A DNA stretch of 64,000 bases from a virus. A program made the translations under genes and the position numbers. The DNA lies in the IMG/VR virus record IMGVR_UViG_3300042564_003366, positions 1-64,000 of that record; one strand, given 5' to 3'. The notes under the pieces are model-generated. The model made no database searches and was not told the DNA's origin. It saw only the letters and a list, made by a program, of their open reading frames with translations. Below are positions 9,780 to 17,683 of the stretch, one piece after another. Position 1 is the stretch's first letter. The number at the start of each line of letters is the position of its first letter.

Positions 9780-10640
9780 ATGGGAAGTTTAGATGCCATT
9801 ATGGCGCAGTACGACAAAAATCAAAAGGGGAAGACCCAATTAACGGAAGAGGAGAGAATGAAGAGGTATTTTACATTGTTACTAAGTGAGAAAGAAACTA
9901 CTGGGCAGAGACGAATTAGAATTTTACCGACAAATGATGGTAGCACTCCTTTTAAAGAGGCTCATTTCCACGAAGTTAGAGTTAAAGGTTATACTCAAAA
10001 ATTTTATGACCCAGGTTTGAATGACAATGAGGCTTCGCCATTGACTGACATTTATAACACTCTAAGAGCAACTGGTAAAAAGGAAGATGAAGAAATGGCT
10101 AAAGAATATAAGCCAAGATTATTCTATGTATTAAAGGTTATTGATAGAGACCACGAGGAAGATGGTCCGAAGTATTGGAGATTTAAGCATAACTACAAGA
10201 AAGATGGTATCTTAGATAAGATTATTCCAATCATCAGAACAAAGGGGGACATTACCGATATAGATAATGGCAGAGATTTAATTATTGATTTAGTTAAAAC
10301 TAAAACCCCAAAAGGTAAAGAATATACAACAGTTTCGACAATTATGTTTGACGACCCAACTCCATTATCGACTGATGCGGAGTTAGTTAAAAAATGGTCA
10401 AATGATGAATCGACTTGGAAAGATGTTTATACAAAAAAACCAAAAGAATATTTAGAAGCTATTGGTAGAGGGGAGACCCCACAATGGGATAATAATCTAG
10501 GTAAATTTGTGTATTTAAACACAACAAGTGACGATAATTCTTTTGGTGGCGGGGCAACCGTTGCAAAAAATGCAACAGTTCAGCAAACAAGCGTTATTGT
10601 TGATGATGCGGACTATGCTGATGATGATTTACCATTCTAA
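9780..10640 (+). CDS. Single-stranded DNA-binding protein, gp32-type
   Basis: This 286-residue protein binds ssDNA at the fork and in recombination. The family signature lies in the centre (TGQRRIRILP at about 42-51, then an aromatic- and Lys-rich OB-like core with RLFYVLKVIDRDHEEDG and KYWRFKHNYKKDGI). The family assignment is supported by the neighbours UvsX, 5' nuclease and gp41-like helicase. The protein contains no cysteine, so the structural zinc site of T4 gp32 is missing. Its acidic tail ends in YADDDLPF, which matches the tip of bacterial SSB rather than that of T4 gp32. It starts at an ATG in an A-rich context and is the first gene of the replication cluster. Confidence 0.85.
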   Translation: MGSLDAIMAQYDKNQKGKTQLTEEERMKRYFTLLLSEKETTGQRRIRILPTNDGSTPFKEAHFHEVRVKGYTQKFYDPGLNDNEASPLTDIYNTLRATGKKEDEEMAKEYKPRLFYVLKVIDRDHEEDGPKYWRFKHNYKKDGILDKIIPIIRTKGDITDIDNGRDLIIDLVKTKTPKGKEYTTVSTIMFDDPTPLSTDAELVKKWSNDESTWKDVYTKKPKEYLEAIGRGETPQWDNNLGKFVYLNTTSDDNSFGGGATVAKNATVQQTSVIVDDADYADDDLPF

Positions 10641-10655
10641 TTAACCTAAAATAGA

Positions 10656-10698
10656 TTTTTTGCGCAAAGTATTGTTTTATGGTACTTTGTGCAAAAAA
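10656..10698 (+). promoter_or_regulatory. Long stem-loop between the gp32-like gene and uvsX
   Basis: TTTTTTGCGCAAAGTA (10656-10671) pairs with TACTTTGTGCAAAAAA (10683-10698) over 16 positions with a single G-U wobble, around an 11-base loop. The T-run is on the left arm and the A-run on the right, on both strands, so it is not a normal intrinsic terminator. It ends 26 bases before the likely uvsX ATG. It may protect or process the gp32 mRNA 3' end or control uvsX translation. Confidence 0.6.
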
Positions 10699-10724
10699 TA
10701 TCTTTTCTTAAATCAAAAAAATAT

Positions 10725-11729
10725 ATGGCAGGAATAAAGAAAAAAGCATCTGCAACTAGTATTGATGCTATTAAGGATAAGTTTTCTACAAAGACAAAGT
10801 ATAAACCAGAAGATTATTATTCGTGTGGTGAGCCTTTTTATAACGCTTGTGGCGTGCCTGGTCCTGTTATGGGGGGTATAAGTATGTTCTTGGGACATTC
10901 CAATACTAGTAAAACAACTGCTATGATATTGGCTGCTGCTGACGCACAAAAGAAAGGACATTTACCAGTTTTTATTATTACAGAGAAAAAATGGAATTGG
11001 GCACATGCTGTTGAGTTGGGGTTAAACGCGCAACTGAATGAAGATGGTGAATGGGATGGTGATTTTATTTTTAATGATTCATTTGATTATATCGAACAAA
11101 TGACTGAATTTATAAATGAAATTTTAGATGCACAAGAAAAAGGTGATTTACCATACTCTATTCTCTTTCTAATTGATAGTATTGGTTCGATACCTTGTAA
11201 GATGACATACGAGGGGAAAGGTGGTAAGATGCACAATGCAGCGGTTTTAGCCGATAAGGTAGGTATGGGGATACATTCAAGGATTTCAAAATCAAAGAAA
11301 GAAGATTATCCTTACCATAATACATTAATTGCAATCAATCAACCTTGGGTTGAATTACCAGATTCTCCATTTGGCCAGCCTACAATTAAAGCAAAAGGTG
11401 GCGAAGCACTTTGGTTGGCATCTTCTTTAATATTCTTATTTGGGAATCAAAAGAATGCTGGTATTAACCATATAACTGCAACGAAAAACGGTAGAACAGT
11501 TTCGTATGCTATTAGAACAAAGGTTTCAATATTGAAAAACCACGTTACAGGTATTGCGTATAAAGATGGTAAGATACTAGCCGTACCACAAGGGTACTTG
11601 CCAGATACAAAAGAGGCAATTGAAAAGTATAAAAAAGAATATTCACAATATTGGAATGGTATTTTGTCTGGAGATGGGGATATTACCTTTTCAGAAAAAG
11701 ACGATGAAGACGCTATAATCTTTGAATAA
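10725..11729 (+). CDS. uvsX: UvsX-type RecA family recombinase
   Basis: This is the strand-exchange ATPase that drives recombination-dependent replication and repair with gp32. The ATG at 10725 (334 residues) is preferred to an in-frame GTG at 10689, because the GTG lies inside a stem-loop arm and would add a non-conserved leader. Residues 57-64 form a Walker A variant, GHSNTSKT; the Gly before the Lys is replaced, as in T4 UvsX. Walker B is SILFLID (about 145-151), followed by SIGS. The QPWVELP and KAKGGEALWLASS segments match the RecA core loops. The C terminus is acidic. It lies downstream of the ssDNA-binding protein and immediately before the 5' nuclease gene. Confidence 0.9.
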   Translation: MAGIKKKASATSIDAIKDKFSTKTKYKPEDYYSCGEPFYNACGVPGPVMGGISMFLGHSNTSKTTAMILAAADAQKKGHLPVFIITEKKWNWAHAVELGLNAQLNEDGEWDGDFIFNDSFDYIEQMTEFINEILDAQEKGDLPYSILFLIDSIGSIPCKMTYEGKGGKMHNAAVLADKVGMGIHSRISKSKKEDYPYHNTLIAINQPWVELPDSPFGQPTIKAKGGEALWLASSLIFLFGNQKNAGINHITATKNGRTVSYAIRTKVSILKNHVTGIAYKDGKILAVPQGYLPDTKEAIEKYKKEYSQYWNGILSGDGDITFSEKDDEDAIIFE

Positions 11730-11730
11730 C

Positions 11731-12720
11731 ATGAAGAAAACCCTGCTAATTGATGGTAACAACTTATTTACAATAGGTTTCCACGGAGTAAGAGAATTCT
11801 ATGCTGATGGTAAGCACATTGGCGGGGTTTTCCATTTTTTAAATACAATTAGATTATTTCTTGAAAAACATAATCACGATAAGGTTGTTGTGTTTTGGGA
11901 TGGCAATGAAAACTCATTAATAAGAAAACAGATATACCCCAAGTACAAGGAGAATCGTAAAATTTCTATGGATGACCACAAGTATGAATCTTATTTATAC
12001 CAGAGAGAAAGAGTTAAAAGTTATCTTGAAGAAGTTTTTGTTAGACAATGCCAAGTGGATCAGAACGAGGCTGATGATTTGATTGCTTATTATACACAGA
12101 TAGCCAAAGGTGAGAATATGATTATATTTTCAGCGGACAAAGATTTAACCCAATTAATTGGAGAAAATGTAACAGTATATTCACCAAGTTCAAAGACGTA
12201 TAGTAAGAATGGGGATTTGATTCATTTTAAGGATATTGACATACCACATAATAATGTCTATATTTATAAAGTAATTGTGGGGGATACTTCTGATAATATT
12301 GATGGTATATCAAATTTTGGTGAGAAGAAGTTAAAAGCATTTTTCCCAAACTTTGAGAAGAAAGATTACCAGTTGGATGAAATATTAAATGAAGCGAAAG
12401 TTTTACTTGAAGAAAAAAAGAATAAATCTCTGGATAATTTGGTATCAGGTATTAGTAAATCTGGTTTTGTTGGGGGGGAATTTTTTGATAAAATCGGTAG
12501 AATAATTGATTTAAAAAATCCGTTAATAACGGATAACGGTAAAGAAATGGTTAATGAAATCTGCAATGATAAGTTAGACCCAACTGATAGGAGTTATAAG
12601 AATTTATTAAAACTAATGAATGAAGATGGGTTCTTTAAATTCCTTCCAAAGAAGGATGATGCTTGGGTTGATTTTATTAGACCATTTATGAAATTGAGTA
12701 GAAAAGAGAAAAAAAATTAA
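11731..12720 (+). CDS. 5'-3' exonuclease / flap nuclease (T4 RNase H / FEN family)
   Basis: This nuclease probably removes RNA primers and 5' flaps during lagging-strand synthesis. The ATG at 11731, one base after the uvsX stop, gives 329 residues and is preferred to a TTG at 11722. The PIN-domain acidic residues are visible: LLIDGNN near the N terminus, QNEADDLIAYY and FSADKDLTQL near the middle. A helix-3-turn-helix follows (GDTSDNIDGISNFGEKK). Length and motif order match T4 RNase H (305 residues). The tight spacing implies cotranslation with uvsX. Confidence 0.88.
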   Translation: MKKTLLIDGNNLFTIGFHGVREFYADGKHIGGVFHFLNTIRLFLEKHNHDKVVVFWDGNENSLIRKQIYPKYKENRKISMDDHKYESYLYQRERVKSYLEEVFVRQCQVDQNEADDLIAYYTQIAKGENMIIFSADKDLTQLIGENVTVYSPSSKTYSKNGDLIHFKDIDIPHNNVYIYKVIVGDTSDNIDGISNFGEKKLKAFFPNFEKKDYQLDEILNEAKVLLEEKKNKSLDNLVSGISKSGFVGGEFFDKIGRIIDLKNPLITDNGKEMVNEICNDKLDPTDRSYKNLLKLMNEDGFFKFLPKKDDAWVDFIRPFMKLSRKEKKN

Positions 12721-12739
12721 TAATTAAAACAAAAAAACG

Positions 12740-13195
12740 ATGAAACAAACTGATGTAACAAAAGTTGAATTCTTACTTACGCTTAATGAGAACATTATTG
12801 TTCAAAGATTTTTGAATGTGAAAAACATTAATCCTAATGTTAAGAAATCCTATGAGTTATATGAATCTGTAAAGTATTTTGCAGAAGAATTATCTTGGTT
12901 TTTGAAGAACAAAGCAATTCAGTACTTGACAGAAAATCAATCAACTATTATGATGGATCCAGATGTTATGAATACATCTTCAACAGATGGTGTTGAACAT
13001 TTTAATATTTATATTAAAATAGCAGACCAACTAGTTTCTCATAGGATTATTGATGGTAAGCAATATCCACCTAAAGTTAGATATACTGTTGATGTTAGAC
13101 CTTTTATTAAAGATTACTTAAAAGAGTTAACATCGGTGTTAGTTAGTCCTAATCTAACCCACGAGTATTTAGAGAAAAATTTATTATCTAACTAA
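12740..13195 (+). CDS. Conserved-position protein of unknown function in the replication cluster
   Basis: This 151-residue soluble protein shows alternating strands and helices, with a central acidic, Met-rich loop (near 70-85) and a basic KYPPKVRY-like stretch before the C-terminal helix. No cysteines or known catalytic motifs were seen. It lies 20 bases after the nuclease gene and 13 bases before the helicase gene, so it is cotranscribed with the replisome. A helicase-loading or replisome accessory role (compare T4 gp59) is possible from context only; I see no sequence support for it. Confidence 0.6.
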   Translation: MKQTDVTKVEFLLTLNENIIVQRFLNVKNINPNVKKSYELYESVKYFAEELSWFLKNKAIQYLTENQSTIMMDPDVMNTSSTDGVEHFNIYIKIADQLVSHRIIDGKQYPPKVRYTVDVRPFIKDYLKELTSVLVSPNLTHEYLEKNLLSN

Positions 13196-13208
13196 TAAAT
13201 CATTTTAA

Positions 13209-14576
13209 ATGTCCAAAAATTTTGATTACTTGGGACAAACGTTCCAGTTGCAATTAATTAACCAAATTATTTTGGATAAAGAATTTGCCAGAGCAATAAT
13301 TGATTTTATAAAAGTTACCTATTTTGATAATAAATATTTCAAGTTAATCATACAAATGATTAAAGAATACTATTCAAAATACGAAACATCCCCCAACTTC
13401 GATACTTTGGAAGTTGTTGCGAAATCTGAAATTAGCCAAGAGTTAGCGTTAAAGATTGTGATTGATACTATTACAAAAGTAAGAAACGCACCTCTTGATG
13501 GGGTAGATTTAGTTCAAGATAAAGCACTGAAATTCTGCAAACAAGAAGAGGTTAAGATTGTGTTAGAGAAAGCACAAAAGGTTATTAATGAGGGTGATTT
13601 TGAATCTTATGACCAATTAGAGGAATTATTAAGATACGCCCTCCAAGTAGGGGTTAAAGAATCTAACGGGTTTGAGGTGTTCAATGATTTGGTTGACGTT
13701 CTTGACGAGGATTATAGACACCCCATACCAATGGGTATTAAGGGTATAGACGTTCTCTTAAAAGGAGGTTTAGCCAAAGGTGAGGTAGGAATAGTATTTG
13801 CAGGTCCAGGTATCGGCAAATCGACTCTATTGACCTTGGTTGCAAATACGGCTTTCAATAATAACTATAATGTTTTGCATATATTCTTTGAGGATAACCC
13901 CAAGATTATACAAAGAAAGCATTTAACTCTTTGGACTAAGATATCCCCAGATGAGTTACCGAACAATAAAGAGATAGTATTTGAGACCGTTAATAGAATA
14001 AAAGAAACTCATACTAATAAGTTAATTCTAAAGAAATTACCATCTGATACTTTAACTATGAATCAGATTAAGAATCAGATTAGGAAGGTAATTGCTGATG
14101 GTGTGAAACTTGACTTGGTTGTATTGGATTATATTGATTGCGTTGTACCTGATAGGCAAGGTAATGATGACTGGAAAAATGAAGGTTCGGTTATACGTCA
14201 TTTTGAGGCTATGTGCCACGAGTTAAATATTGCTGGTTGGCTTGGTACTCAGGGAAATAGGGCTTCAATTTCTTCAAATGTTGTAACGAATGACCAGATG
14301 GGGGGTTCAATAAAGAAAGCACAAGTAGGTCATGTTATCATTAGTATAGCAAAGAGTTTACAACAAAAAGAGATGAACTTAGCAACTGTTGCAATAACTA
14401 AATCAAGAATAGGAAAAGATGGTATTGTATTCGAGAATTGCAAATTCGACAATGAGATGCTTGAAGTTGATACGGATACTACGGCAACATTCTTAGGGTT
14501 TGAAGAACAGCAAGTTGAAAAAAAGAAAGAAAGAATCAAAGAATTGCTGGCTAAGAAGAGTGATAATTTTTTATGA
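13209..14576 (+). CDS. Replicative DNA helicase, DnaB/T4 gp41 family
   Basis: This 455-residue hexameric helicase unwinds the fork and works with a primase. The N-terminal helical domain (1-150) resembles the DnaB N domain. The RecA-like motor starts with PMGIKGIDVLLKGGLAKGE. Walker A is GPGIGKST (199-206), Walker B is LVVLDYID (303-310), and a QGNRAS segment fits the DnaB H3/sensor region. The length is close to T4 gp41 (475 residues). It is the last gene of the first replication sub-operon and is followed by a weak AT-rich hairpin and then nrdB with its own motif. I see no primase in the window. Confidence 0.92.
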   Translation: MSKNFDYLGQTFQLQLINQIILDKEFARAIIDFIKVTYFDNKYFKLIIQMIKEYYSKYETSPNFDTLEVVAKSEISQELALKIVIDTITKVRNAPLDGVDLVQDKALKFCKQEEVKIVLEKAQKVINEGDFESYDQLEELLRYALQVGVKESNGFEVFNDLVDVLDEDYRHPIPMGIKGIDVLLKGGLAKGEVGIVFAGPGIGKSTLLTLVANTAFNNNYNVLHIFFEDNPKIIQRKHLTLWTKISPDELPNNKEIVFETVNRIKETHTNKLILKKLPSDTLTMNQIKNQIRKVIADGVKLDLVVLDYIDCVVPDRQGNDDWKNEGSVIRHFEAMCHELNIAGWLGTQGNRASISSNVVTNDQMGGSIKKAQVGHVIISIAKSLQQKEMNLATVAITKSRIGKDGIVFENCKFDNEMLEVDTDTTATFLGFEEQQVEKKKERIKELLAKKSDNFL

Positions 14577-14595
14577 TAAAAATATTTTATACTCA

Positions 14596-14620
14596 AAAAG
14601 TGATACTTTTATTTTTTGTT
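14596..14620 (+). terminator. Weak AT-rich terminator-like hairpin after the helicase gene
   Basis: AAAAGT (14596-14601) and ACTTTT (14605-14610) pair around a three-base loop and are followed by a T-rich run. The stem has only one G-C pair, so readthrough is likely. Confidence 0.35.
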
Positions 14621-14623
14621 TTT

Positions 14624-14635
14624 ATATTTATCTTA
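14624..14635 (+). promoter_or_regulatory. Possible promoter motif before nrdB
   Basis: ATATTTATCTTA resembles the window's TATTTATA motif but has C where the others have A, and it lies 20 rather than 15-16 bases before the ATG at 14652. It may be a weaker or a different class of promoter. Confidence 0.3.
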
Positions 14636-14651
14636 ACCTAATAATAGAAAA

Positions 14652-15632
14652 ATGAAAAAGAATATTTTTGAAAAAAGAGTGAATATTTTGCCTTATGAAT
14701 ATCCATCCTTATTAGCTTATAAGGATGCAATAAGACACTCGTACTGGATACATTCGGAGTTCAACTTTACAACTGATATTGATGATTATAAGACAAAAAT
14801 ATCAAATGAGGAGAGGGAAGTTATTAAGAGGTCAATGTTGGCTATTGCTCAAATTGAGGTTAATGTAAAGACATTTTGGGCTGACTTATATAAGAGAATG
14901 CCTATAACTGAAATTGGTGATGTTGGTATGACATTTGCCGAGAGCGAAGTAAGACATAAGGATGCTTATGCTCAATTATTAAGGATTCTTGGGTTAGAAG
15001 ATGAGTTCCAGACAGTTATTGAAATTCCTGCCATAAAGAATAGAATTAGTTATTTAGCAAAATATCTGGATGGGACAAGGAGTAAAGAGAATAAGATGTA
15101 CACAAAGTCTGTATTATTATTTTCATTGTTTATTGAACATGTAAGTTTATTTAGCCAGTTCTTGATTATGATGTCCTTTAACAAGGAGAAGAATCTATTC
15201 AAGGGTATTTCAAATGTGGTTGAAGCCACCTCGAAGGAGGAAGAAATACACGGCAATTTTGGGTCAGAACTTATCAATATTATCAAGGAAGAAAATCCAG
15301 AATGGTTTGACGCTGAATTTGAGGCATTGATTGATTCAGCTTGTCATAAAGCGTATGCTGCGGAATGTGGAATACTAGATTGGATATTTGAAAACGGTGA
15401 ATTAAGTTTCTTATCAAAAGATACAATTAAACATTTCATTCAGAATAGATTTAACAACTCATTAAGTAGAATTGGAATGAAGCCAGTATTTGAGGTTGAT
15501 TTTGCTGAGATTGAGAAAACGTTATGGTTTGATGTTGAAATTCTATCAACGAAAGAGGGGGATTTCTTTTATAAGAAGCAAATTGATTATAATAAGAAAA
15601 GCAAGAGCATAACAGAAGATGATTTATTTTAA
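14652..15632 (+). CDS. nrdB: Ribonucleotide reductase class I, small (radical) subunit
   Basis: This 326-residue diiron protein holds the tyrosyl radical used by NrdA to make dNTPs. All expected metal ligands are visible: E69, E99, H102, E162, E197 and H200. Tyr106 stands four residues after H102, as the radical Tyr122 does in E. coli NrdB. The C terminus ITEDDLF is the type of tail that docks on NrdA. nrdB precedes nrdA with only 12 bases between them, so the pair is one unit. The phage thus boosts its own dNTP supply. The ATG start lies after an A-rich leader with no Shine-Dalgarno. Confidence 0.95.
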   Translation: MKKNIFEKRVNILPYEYPSLLAYKDAIRHSYWIHSEFNFTTDIDDYKTKISNEEREVIKRSMLAIAQIEVNVKTFWADLYKRMPITEIGDVGMTFAESEVRHKDAYAQLLRILGLEDEFQTVIEIPAIKNRISYLAKYLDGTRSKENKMYTKSVLLFSLFIEHVSLFSQFLIMMSFNKEKNLFKGISNVVEATSKEEEIHGNFGSELINIIKEENPEWFDAEFEALIDSACHKAYAAECGILDWIFENGELSFLSKDTIKHFIQNRFNNSLSRIGMKPVFEVDFAEIEKTLWFDVEILSTKEGDFFYKKQIDYNKKSKSITEDDLF

Positions 15633-15644
15633 AAAACAAATATA

Positions 15645-17270
15645 ATGAATAAAGAAAAATATTATTGGTTAAATGATGAGAGTAGGCTTTTCTTATCAAG
15701 GGGGTATATTAGTGAGACCCCCGAGCAAAGGATTAAAGATATTGCAAATAAAGCGGAAGAATATTTAAAAATTGATGGTTTTGCTGTTAAGTTTGAGGAT
15801 TATATGGCAAGGGGTTTTTATAGTCTTTCTACCCCTGTATGGATTAATTTTGGCAAAGAGAAGGGTTTACCTATATCTTGTTATGGATCCAATATTGATG
15901 ACACATTAGATAGCATTTTAAATGCTGGAAGAGAAATTGGTATGATGTCAAAATATGGTGGTGGTACTAGTGCTTATTTAGGTAACATTAGAGAAAGGGG
16001 TAGTAAGATATCAACAGGTGGGACTGCTGATGGTCCAGTACATTATGCAAGGGTGTATGACACAGTAGTTGATGTTTGCAAACAATCAGAGGCAAGAAGG
16101 GGTGCATGTGCAGTTTGGTTGCCAGTTGAACATGAGGATATTATGGAGTTTCTTGATATTGGAACAGAAGGTAATCCAATCCAGAATTTACAATATGGTG
16201 TTACTGTTACAGATAATTGGATTAATGATATGAAGGGGGGAGACCCAAGTAAGAGAAAGGTATGGGCAAAGATTATTCAAAGGCGTAATGAATTTGGTTT
16301 TCCATATATTATGTTTAAGGATAACTCAAATAACAATTCCCCCTACAAAGAGTTGGGTATGGAGATAACTGCTTCAAATTTGTGTAGCGAAATTCAATTA
16401 TTTACAGATTCAAACAACTCTTTTGTTTGTTGCTTGGGTTCATTGAATTTACTTCATTGGGATGAAATAATTGAGACTGACGCAATTGAGGTTTATACTA
16501 TGTTCTTAAATGCAGTTATGGATGAATTTATATTGAAGTCAGGTAAAATGGCTGGTATGAAAAGAGCTAATAGATTTGCATCACAGCATAGAGCCATTGG
16601 TTTGGGGGTTTTAGGGTATCATTCATTATTCCAATCCAAGTTAATACCATTTGAATCTTTGATGGCAAAGCAATTAAATCATCAAATATTTAAAACAATC
16701 AAGGAAAAATCAGATGCAACATCAAGATATTTGTTTGAGGAAAAAGGTTATAAATCATTGAGAGATGGATTTGCAAATGTAACATTAATGGCTATTGCCC
16801 CAACCAAGTCAAGTTCTTTTATTCTAGGGCAAGTAAGTATGGGTATTGAGCCAATCAAATCAAATTATTTTATTAAAGATTTGGCTAAATCAAAAACAAT
16901 TTATAAGAATCCATTTTTGGAGATTGAATTGGATAAGTATGGTTTAAATACACCAGATACCTGGGAAAGTATTTTAAAGAAAGATGGATCGGTTCAGCAT
17001 TTGGATTTCCCCACAAAAGAGGTGTTTAAATCATTTATTGAAATATCACCAAAAGAATTGATATTACAAGCAGCACAGAGGCAAAAATTCATTGACCAAT
17101 CACAATCATTAAATTTGATGATACACCCATCAGTTCCAGCAAAGGATATAAATCAATTATATCTATATGCACATGAAGAGGGGGTTAAGACGCTTTACTA
17201 TCAGTTTAGCCAGAGTTCAGCACAATCATTCGCAAGAAATATTAATGAGTGTGTGAGTTGTGAATCGTAG
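15645..17270 (+). CDS. nrdA: Ribonucleotide reductase class I, large (catalytic) subunit, short form
   Basis: This 541-residue protein reduces ribonucleotides. The active-site set is present: C79 in PISCYG, N245-C247-E249 in NLCSEI, a second redox Cys at 262/263, and the radical-transfer Tyr pair in KTLYYQFSQS. The C-terminal swinging-arm cysteines appear as CVSC, with two rather than four residues between them as in E. coli. It is about 200 residues shorter than E. coli or T4 NrdA and begins almost at the catalytic barrel, so the ATP-cone that mediates dATP feedback is absent. It ends the replication region, before a bidirectional terminator. Confidence 0.94.
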   Translation: MNKEKYYWLNDESRLFLSRGYISETPEQRIKDIANKAEEYLKIDGFAVKFEDYMARGFYSLSTPVWINFGKEKGLPISCYGSNIDDTLDSILNAGREIGMMSKYGGGTSAYLGNIRERGSKISTGGTADGPVHYARVYDTVVDVCKQSEARRGACAVWLPVEHEDIMEFLDIGTEGNPIQNLQYGVTVTDNWINDMKGGDPSKRKVWAKIIQRRNEFGFPYIMFKDNSNNNSPYKELGMEITASNLCSEIQLFTDSNNSFVCCLGSLNLLHWDEIIETDAIEVYTMFLNAVMDEFILKSGKMAGMKRANRFASQHRAIGLGVLGYHSLFQSKLIPFESLMAKQLNHQIFKTIKEKSDATSRYLFEEKGYKSLRDGFANVTLMAIAPTKSSSFILGQVSMGIEPIKSNYFIKDLAKSKTIYKNPFLEIELDKYGLNTPDTWESILKKDGSVQHLDFPTKEVFKSFIEISPKELILQAAQRQKFIDQSQSLNLMIHPSVPAKDINQLYLYAHEEGVKTLYYQFSQSSAQSFARNINECVSCES

Positions 17271-17291
17271 ATTTGATACAATTTGTTAAAT

Positions 17292-17331
17292 AAAAAACCC
17301 CCAACCTATTAATTTAGAATTGGGGGTTTTT
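17292..17331. terminator. Bidirectional rho-independent terminator between nrdA and a minus-strand gene
   Basis: AAAAAACCCCCAA (17292-17304) pairs with TTGGGGGTTTTT (17320-17331) around a 15-base AT-rich loop. Runs of A and T on the two sides give a U-tract in both directions, which suits the convergent genes on either side. Confidence 0.88.
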
Positions 17332-17338
17332 ATCTTTT

Positions 17339-17599
17339 TTATTTTCCACTCAATGTGTCATAAATACTTTCAAGTTTTTTTACATCAGCTTCACTAAATG
17401 CAAAATTAGTATTCTCAAATTTATCTTTCATTTTTGAAAGTTTATCCATAATTTTGTTAACCATAGATATTGCTTTTTTGCCAGTTTTTGCTTTACCTTC
17501 TTTATGGTAATCCATAAAAAGACCTTCACTTCCTTTGTCTTCAACAATTCTTTTAACTAGGTTATTTAAACCAGTTTCTGTTAATCTTACTGTTTTCAT
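17339..17599 (-). CDS. Small basic helical protein of unknown function
   Basis: This is an 86-residue Lys-rich protein, one of only two minus-strand genes. The N terminus MKTVRLTETGLNNLVKRIVE is an amphipathic helix of the form (I/V)RLTExxLxxIVxRVI. From memory of phage sequences, this type of N terminus recurs on otherwise unrelated small phage proteins. The rest is a helical Lys/Met-rich core and an acidic C-terminal helix. No catalytic residues are evident. It has its own TATTTATA-type promoter motif on the minus strand, 12 bases before the ATG. A DNA-associated or capsid-targeted protein is conceivable but unproven. Confidence 0.7.
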   Translation of the reverse strand: MKTVRLTETGLNNLVKRIVEDKGSEGLFMDYHKEGKAKTGKKAISMVNKIMDKLSKMKDKFENTNFAFSEADVKKLESIYDTLSGK

Positions 17600-17611
17600 A
17601 TTTTTTTTTTA

Positions 17612-17619
17612 TATAAATA
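17612..17619 (-). promoter_or_regulatory. Candidate late promoter motif on the minus strand
   Basis: Read on the minus strand this is TATTTATA followed by TAAAAAAAAAATATG. It has the same orientation relative to its gene as the plus-strand copies, at 12 bases from the start codon. Confidence 0.5.
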
Positions 17620-17660
17620 TACAATAAATTAAATTCATTTACAAATTTATAAAAAAGACA

Positions 17661-17670
17661 TATTTATATA
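17661..17670 (+). promoter_or_regulatory. Candidate late promoter motif before gp25
   Basis: TATTTATATA; the eight-base core ends 15 bases before the ATG at 17684. It begins the gp25-gp6 unit. Confidence 0.55.
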
Positions 17671-17683
17671 CAAACAAAGTATA

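Noticed and set aside
10689-10724. GTG start for uvsX at 10689
   Set aside because: It lies in the right arm of a stable stem-loop and adds a non-conserved 12-residue leader; the ATG at 10725 has an A-rich leader like other genes.
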